Position numbers and translations under genes: made by a program. Below are positions 28,277 to 32,952 of a DNA stretch of 32,952 bases, one piece after another. The stretch comes from Candidatus Komeilibacteria bacterium (GTDB taxonomy: Bacteria > Patescibacteriota > Patescibacteriia > UBA1558 > UBA10009), in NCBI GenBank assembly GCA_026396575.1, contig JAPLWM010000003.1, forward strand, positions 1 to 32,952, in the 5' to 3' direction. The first letter of the stretch is position 1. Each line of letters begins with the position of its first letter. The notes below the pieces were generated by a model. That model had not been told where the DNA came from, ran no database searches, and saw only the letters and a list, made by a program, of their open reading frames with translations.

Positions 28277-29296
28277 TTAAAACTGTTCTAAAAATCTTAA
28301 ATCGCCGGACATGAACAAACGGATATCATCAATTCCATATTTGAGCATAACCAAACGGTTAATGCCCATGCCAAAAGCAAAACCAGACCAAATTTTAGGA
28401 TCAAGGCCGCCGGCTGCTAAAACTTTGGGGTGAACCAAACCAGCGCCGATCATTTCCACCCAGCCGGTTTTTTTACAGACGCCGCAACCCTTGCCGTCGC
28501 ACAATAAACAGCTTACATCCACTTCAAAACCCGGCTCCACAAATGAAAAATAACCAGGCCTAAGCCGGACTTTAACGTCTTTTTTAAAAATACCTTTAAG
28601 CATGGTTTTCATAGCCGTTATCAAATGGGCGATGGAAATATCCTTATCAATCATTAAACCCTCCAGCTGGTAAAAAGCGCTATCGTGCGAAGCGTCAGTG
28701 GCTTCGCGCCTGAAGACCCGGCCCGAGAAAATCGCCCTAAGCGGCGCACCATATTTTTCCATGGTTCTGACCTGTTGATTGGAAGTTTGAGTGCGCAAAA
28801 GCCAGCCAGGCTGATCCTTGATATAAAAAGTATCCTGCATATCCCGGGCCGGATGGCTGGCCGGAATATTCAAAGACTCAAAATTGTAATATTCGCTTTC
28901 CAGTTCCGGGCCTTCTAAAACCATAAAACCCATCCTGGAAAAAATTTCTTCCAATTGGCGCTGAACGATGGTTAAGGGATGCAAATGGCCCAAAGGATAT
29001 TTTTGGCCTGGCAAAGTTAAATCTATGGGCTGGCTGGTTTGAACGCCGCCTCCCGCTTCCAGCTCGATTTGAATGTTTTTAATCAGCTGTTCCAGTTCGG
29101 TTTTAACTTCGTTGGCCAGTTGGCCGATTTTGGGCTTTTGCTCTTCGGCCAAATCATGTAAACCCCTTAAAACCTTAGTCAACTCCCCTTTTCTGCCCAA
29201 ATACTTAACTTCCAACTTTTTTAAAGCAGCCAAAGCTTTGGATTGCTTGATTTCCTTAATGGCTTCGTCTTTAAGTTTTTTAATTTGATTCTCCAT
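28277..29296 (-). CDS. pheS: Phenylalanyl-tRNA synthetase alpha subunit
   Basis: HPARDMQDTFYI, RTQTSNQQVRTME, GFAFGMGINRLVMLKYGIDDIR. Confidence 0.98.
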   Translation of the reverse strand: MENQIKKLKDEAIKEIKQSKALAALKKLEVKYLGRKGELTKVLRGLHDLAEEQKPKIGQLANEVKTELEQLIKNIQIELEAGGGVQTSQPIDLTLPGQKYPLGHLHPLTIVQRQLEEIFSRMGFMVLEGPELESEYYNFESLNIPASHPARDMQDTFYIKDQPGWLLRTQTSNQQVRTMEKYGAPLRAIFSGRVFRREATDASHDSAFYQLEGLMIDKDISIAHLITAMKTMLKGIFKKDVKVRLRPGYFSFVEPGFEVDVSCLLCDGKGCGVCKKTGWVEMIGAGLVHPKVLAAGGLDPKIWSGFAFGMGINRLVMLKYGIDDIRLFMSGDLRFLEQF

Positions 29297-29702
29297 AATT
29301 ATGGTTTTCCGCCTGATTATTCTCCGGTTCTTTTTTAAAAGAAAGGATTAAAAACTCCACAAAAGTCACCAATGCCACCAATAAAACGGTGTTTAGCCAG
29401 GTCATTAAGTTATTGGCCTGTAAAAACAGCGAACCGACAATAACGATGGCGAAAAATATCGCCTGCCTGAAAGAAATCTGAACTTTTTCTGTTTTGGAAG
29501 CATGGCGGACAAACAACAATCTGGCCAAATAACTGAAAATGGCCAAAGTGCCGGCCAGGGCAAAAAACAAACTGGCGTAAAACAGGGCCAAACCGGTATA
29601 GCTGGTGGTTATGGGATTAATGAAAAATAAAACCATCAGCCAGCCGCCCCAGCACAAAATCGTGCAAATTGTCATCAGCCACAAATACTGTTTAATGCTC
29701 AT
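29280..29702 (-). CDS. Hypothetical multi-TM protein, overlaps pheS start
   Basis: Four hydrophobic segments. Confidence 0.8.
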   Translation of the reverse strand: MSIKQYLWLMTICTILCWGGWLMVLFFINPITTSYTGLALFYASLFFALAGTLAIFSYLARLLFVRHASKTEKVQISFRQAIFFAIVIVGSLFLQANNLMTWLNTVLLVALVTFVEFLILSFKKEPENNQAENHNYGESN

Positions 29703-29760
29703 AATTTGAATTAAATTACAGCCTTTATTTTACCAATTTTCCCGGCTTTTGACAAGATTT

Positions 29761-32700
29761 TTAAATAATATCTTTGCAATAATCGCAAACAGTGTGCTGT
29801 TTTAGATATTCAACAAAATCAAAATTCTTGATTTCTTCAATGGTTTGAATAATTTTTTCCTGAAGCTTGCCGATTTCCGCAGCCGTACCCAAAAACGGCA
29901 CCTGGGAATCGTTTTCCAGGTAATAATAGGCTAATTCCTTAACGGTGCCGGTAACGATAAATTGGGCGGCCATTTGATAAATCAACAATTGCTCTTTGTC
30001 TTCGGCCGCCAATCGTACCTTGGCCTTGCCCGTTTTATAATCAATGATTTTAAAGCCGCCGGCAACTTCATCAATCCGGTCTATTTTGCCGGTAATGGTA
30101 TGAGCATCCAGCTTAAAATTAAATAGCCTTTCCAAAAAAACGGGATTGGCTTCGGTTAAATAGCGGCTCTGGTAAAAATTCTTTAAAATTTCCTGGCCCT
30201 GTTTATAGTATTCTTCCTTTTGGCCTTTATCCTTGTACCAATCGCCTATCCAGCAGGCCTCGTACAATTTTAACAATTCTTCCAATTTAACCAAATCGAC
30301 AATTAATTTATTTTTTGCCGGAGCGGCTTGGCCATGACCGAATAAATCTGCTTGCGCCGAACCCTGCCGCCGTTTAACCTCCTCAAAAAATTTCTGCAAA
30401 GTTAAATGAATGGAAGAGCCGAAAGAAAAATAAGCGTTGCCTTTTAGGGGCACTTTAACGATATAACGGTAATAATACAGGCGCGGGCAATTTTGAAAAT
30501 CCTTAATCTGGGTAAAGGAAAACCTGGCAGGCAAAAATTCCTTAATCAATTTTTTGGCATCGGTTTCTACCCGCTGGATACTTTCCAATTTTTCCTCTTT
30601 AACCGCTTTACCGACGGTTTGCTTGAACCCGAGGTCGGTTAAAAAAACCGAAATTTTCTTTTTGCGCGCTCCCCCGTAATCTTCGGCCGAGGTTAAAAAG
30701 ACGCCGTCTTTGGCCCTGGTAAGGCCTACATAAAACAAGCGGCGCTCTTCCTGCAAATGAATGTCGCCCTCGGGAACGGTTTCCTTAACCAAAGCGTCGG
30801 GCAGTAGAATGGGCTCGCTGCGCTCGCGCGTGGGAAACCGCTGGTCCACTAAATTCACCAGAAAAACGTATTTAAACTCCAAACCCTTGGCCGCATGAAC
30901 CGTCATTACTTTAACCATTTCCGGTCCTTCGTCTTCTGAGAGGGGCGCCAAATCGCCCTGCTCGCCCGATTCCAATTCCAAACCCAGTTGATTTAAAAAA
31001 TTTTTAACCGATTTATCATCGTTGATTTCTTCAAAAGTTTTAATGCGCTTGTAAAACTGGCCTAAATAAGAAAACTGCTGGCGCTTATTAAGTTCCGGCA
31101 AAGTATCGATGTATTTTAAATAGCCCGCTTCGTTTAAAAAATCAAAAATAATCCGGCTGGTTTTTTCGGTTTTGGCCCGGGCAATATAACGATCCAGCAA
31201 ATTTAAGGCGCTATCCAAAGAACGCATAGTGTTATCGGCCAACCTTAACAAATACCTGGCCTGCTTGGCCGTTTCAAACAGGGTCCAGCTTTTTTTATAG
31301 GCCTGATGGGTGATTTTGATTATTTCCGATTGCTCTAAATTAAATACCGGCAAACTTAAATAGCGGTACATGGCGTCGGATTCGTGGAAATTATCCAGCA
31401 AACGCAAAAAAGAGATTAAATTTAAAACCAGTGGCTTGGCGTAAAGCCCGCGCGAAGCCACGAATTGATAAGGCACTCCGGCCAGCTCCAAACCCTCGAT
31501 AAAAGGCTTGGCCTGGTCGTTGGCCCGCACCAAAATGGCGAAATCGCTGAAAGAATGATTTTTATCTTTTTGGTAAAGTTCGCCGATTTTATTGACTACC
31601 GCGGCCACTTCATCGGCTAAAGTTTGGCCGGGCAAATGCTGGATAATCCCCTTGCCCGTTCGCGCCGCTTTAAGCTCTTTCGTTAATTTTAAATTTTGAG
31701 TTTTTAGCTTTGAGTTTTTAGCTTTGAGTTTTAATTGAATTTCCAGCCGGTTGGGATTATTAAGCTGAATGAATTTATAGGCCGCGTCCAAAATATTCTG
31801 CTTGGTGCGGTAATTGGCGGTTAAAAATATTTCCAAACATTTGGGGTAATCTTTTTTAAACTCCAAAATGTTGGCAATGGAAGCGCCCCTGAATTTGTAA
31901 ATCGCCTGGTCGTCGTCGCCCACCACGGTGATGTTGTTTTTGGGCTTGGCCAATAATTTGATTAATTGATATTGGGCATAGTTGGTATCCTGGAATTCGT
32001 CCACCAGAATATACTTAAACTGCTCCTGGTATTTTTTTAAAATCGCCGGGCGTTTTAAAAACAGTTCATAGCAATAATTGATCAAATCGCCGAAATCCAA
32101 ATAATTGTTATCCAGTAATAATTGCTGGTAAACATGATAAGCATTGGCGATTTCTTCTAATCTTTTCGCTTCACTAGCTATTTCCATCTGATCTACTGCC
32201 GCTTCCCTGCCCGCCGAAGCTTTAGCGAAGGCGGGCTCGTCTTTTCTTAAATCATTGTCCAGCCGAAATGACTCGGCATAATCCAAATAATCCTTGGGCT
32301 TGATCAGCTCGTCTTTGGCTTTGGAAAAATGCTTTAGCAAGGCATGGATGAATTTATTGGGATTGCCCAAAGGCCGGTAATAATCCAAATTGAACTTATC
32401 CAGGTTGTTGCGCACCAACAGCCAGGCGGCGGTTTGGTCCAGTAATTTAAACTCGGTGGTTAAGCCCATATCCAAGCCGTGCTCTTTTAAAATCCGTTCG
32501 GCAAAGCCGTGGAAAGTGGAAAGCCACAAATCGGTGTAGCCGTAAGGCAGGGCTTTATCCACGCGCTCCTCCATTTCGGCTGCCGCTTTTTCGGTAAAAG
32601 TCAGGCCTAAAATCTGGTTCGGTTCCAGGTTTTTTTTGGTAATCAGCCAGTTGATCCGTTCGCAGATAACCGTGGTTTTGCCGGTGCCGGCGCCAGCCAC

Positions 32701-32772
32701 AATTAATAAAGGCCCGCTTTCGTGCTCTACAGCCTTTTTTTGCTCCAAATTAAGCTTGTCTTCGTAAGTCAT
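29761..32772 (-). CDS. UvrD/PcrA-type helicase with C-terminal PD-(D/E)XK nuclease domain
   Basis: LNLEQKKAVEHESGPLLIVAGAGTGKT, VDEFQDTN, DDDQAIYKFRGA, VHAAKGLEF, FYVGLTRAK; nuclease KIDRIDEVAGGFKIIDYKTGK. Confidence 0.95.
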   Translation of the reverse strand: MTYEDKLNLEQKKAVEHESGPLLIVAGAGTGKTTVICERINWLITKKNLEPNQILGLTFTEKAAAEMEERVDKALPYGYTDLWLSTFHGFAERILKEHGLDMGLTTEFKLLDQTAAWLLVRNNLDKFNLDYYRPLGNPNKFIHALLKHFSKAKDELIKPKDYLDYAESFRLDNDLRKDEPAFAKASAGREAAVDQMEIASEAKRLEEIANAYHVYQQLLLDNNYLDFGDLINYCYELFLKRPAILKKYQEQFKYILVDEFQDTNYAQYQLIKLLAKPKNNITVVGDDDQAIYKFRGASIANILEFKKDYPKCLEIFLTANYRTKQNILDAAYKFIQLNNPNRLEIQLKLKAKNSKLKTQNLKLTKELKAARTGKGIIQHLPGQTLADEVAAVVNKIGELYQKDKNHSFSDFAILVRANDQAKPFIEGLELAGVPYQFVASRGLYAKPLVLNLISFLRLLDNFHESDAMYRYLSLPVFNLEQSEIIKITHQAYKKSWTLFETAKQARYLLRLADNTMRSLDSALNLLDRYIARAKTEKTSRIIFDFLNEAGYLKYIDTLPELNKRQQFSYLGQFYKRIKTFEEINDDKSVKNFLNQLGLELESGEQGDLAPLSEDEGPEMVKVMTVHAAKGLEFKYVFLVNLVDQRFPTRERSEPILLPDALVKETVPEGDIHLQEERRLFYVGLTRAKDGVFLTSAEDYGGARKKKISVFLTDLGFKQTVGKAVKEEKLESIQRVETDAKKLIKEFLPARFSFTQIKDFQNCPRLYYYRYIVKVPLKGNAYFSFGSSIHLTLQKFFEEVKRRQGSAQADLFGHGQAAPAKNKLIVDLVKLEELLKLYEACWIGDWYKDKGQKEEYYKQGQEILKNFYQSRYLTEANPVFLERLFNFKLDAHTITGKIDRIDEVAGGFKIIDYKTGKAKVRLAAEDKEQLLIYQMAAQFIVTGTVKELAYYYLENDSQVPFLGTAAEIGKLQEKIIQTIEEIKNFDFVEYLKQHTVCDYCKDII
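31694..31735. repeat. 14-bp tandem repeat inside the helicase gene (encodes KLKAKNSKLKTQNLKL)
   Basis: TTTTTAGCTTTGAG x2 plus partial flanking unit. Confidence 0.75.
32209..32236. repeat. Palindromic insertion inside the helicase gene (encodes PAFAKASAGR)
   Basis: GCCCGCC-GAAGCTTTAGCGAA-GGCGGGC. Confidence 0.75.
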
Positions 32773-32815
32773 GGCTGTATTTTAACATATTATCTTGATC
32801 TTGAAAAAGCCCGCA

Positions 32816-32872
32816 TTGGGACATCTAAAACCTTACTTTGCCCTCTCTCATTGGGTCATTTAAAATGTTACC
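32816..32872. mobile_element. Left end of an insertion sequence (bipartite terminal repeats)
   Basis: TTGGGACATCTAAAACCTTAC (32816-32836) and TTGGGTCATTTAAAATGTTACC (32851-32872), direct repeats with a 14-nt spacer. Confidence 0.65.
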
Positions 32873-32903
32873 GTAATTTTACTAACAAATTAAGGTAACA
32901 ACT

Positions 32904-32952
32904 ATGACTCCCATGAGCAGAAAAGAGTTAATTTCAGCGATTAAGCCAAGAT
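32904..32952 (+). CDS. N-terminus of IS transposase (partial, MTPMSRKELISAIKPR...)
   Basis: ATG 32 nt after IS end motif; N-terminus resembles integrase-core transposases; runs off the window. Confidence 0.55.
   Translation, partial: MTPMSRKELISAIKPR

Overview
The window is a compact, AT-rich bacterial segment whose gene content, compact spacing and repeat style suggest Candidate Phyla Radiation / Patescibacteria (inference, no search run). Core genes: rodA, dnaE, thrS, miaB, miaA, gatB, rplA, rplK, nusG, secE, gyrB, pheS/pheT, and a UvrD/PcrA-type helicase with a C-terminal PD-(D/E)XK nuclease. A cluster of dTMP-supply genes includes a TMPK-like kinase, thyA, folA, dut, a dNMP-kinase-like P-loop protein and dCMP deaminase. 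There is also a YerC/TrpR-like regulator and an ArsR + SdpI-like pair. One tRNA-Arg(CCG) overlaps the miaA stop codon. Both window ends appear to be the two ends of the same insertion-sequence family in the same orientation: a transposase C-terminus plus right end at 1-132, and a left end plus transposase N-terminus at 32816-32952. Each end carries two copies of a ~20-bp motif, and the rodA stop codon lies inside the right IS end. Other observations: (i) several palindromic repeat families, including one pair whose core is inverted relative to identical flanks and carries a nested insertion; (ii) palindromic or tandem insertions inside gatB and uvrD; (iii) -10 boxes 6-8 nt from start codons (candidate leaderless mRNAs); (iv) three orphan ORFs with strong Shine-Dalgarno sites and strong hairpins, one behind an attenuator-like leader. 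All homology calls are from reading the translations; no database search was run.
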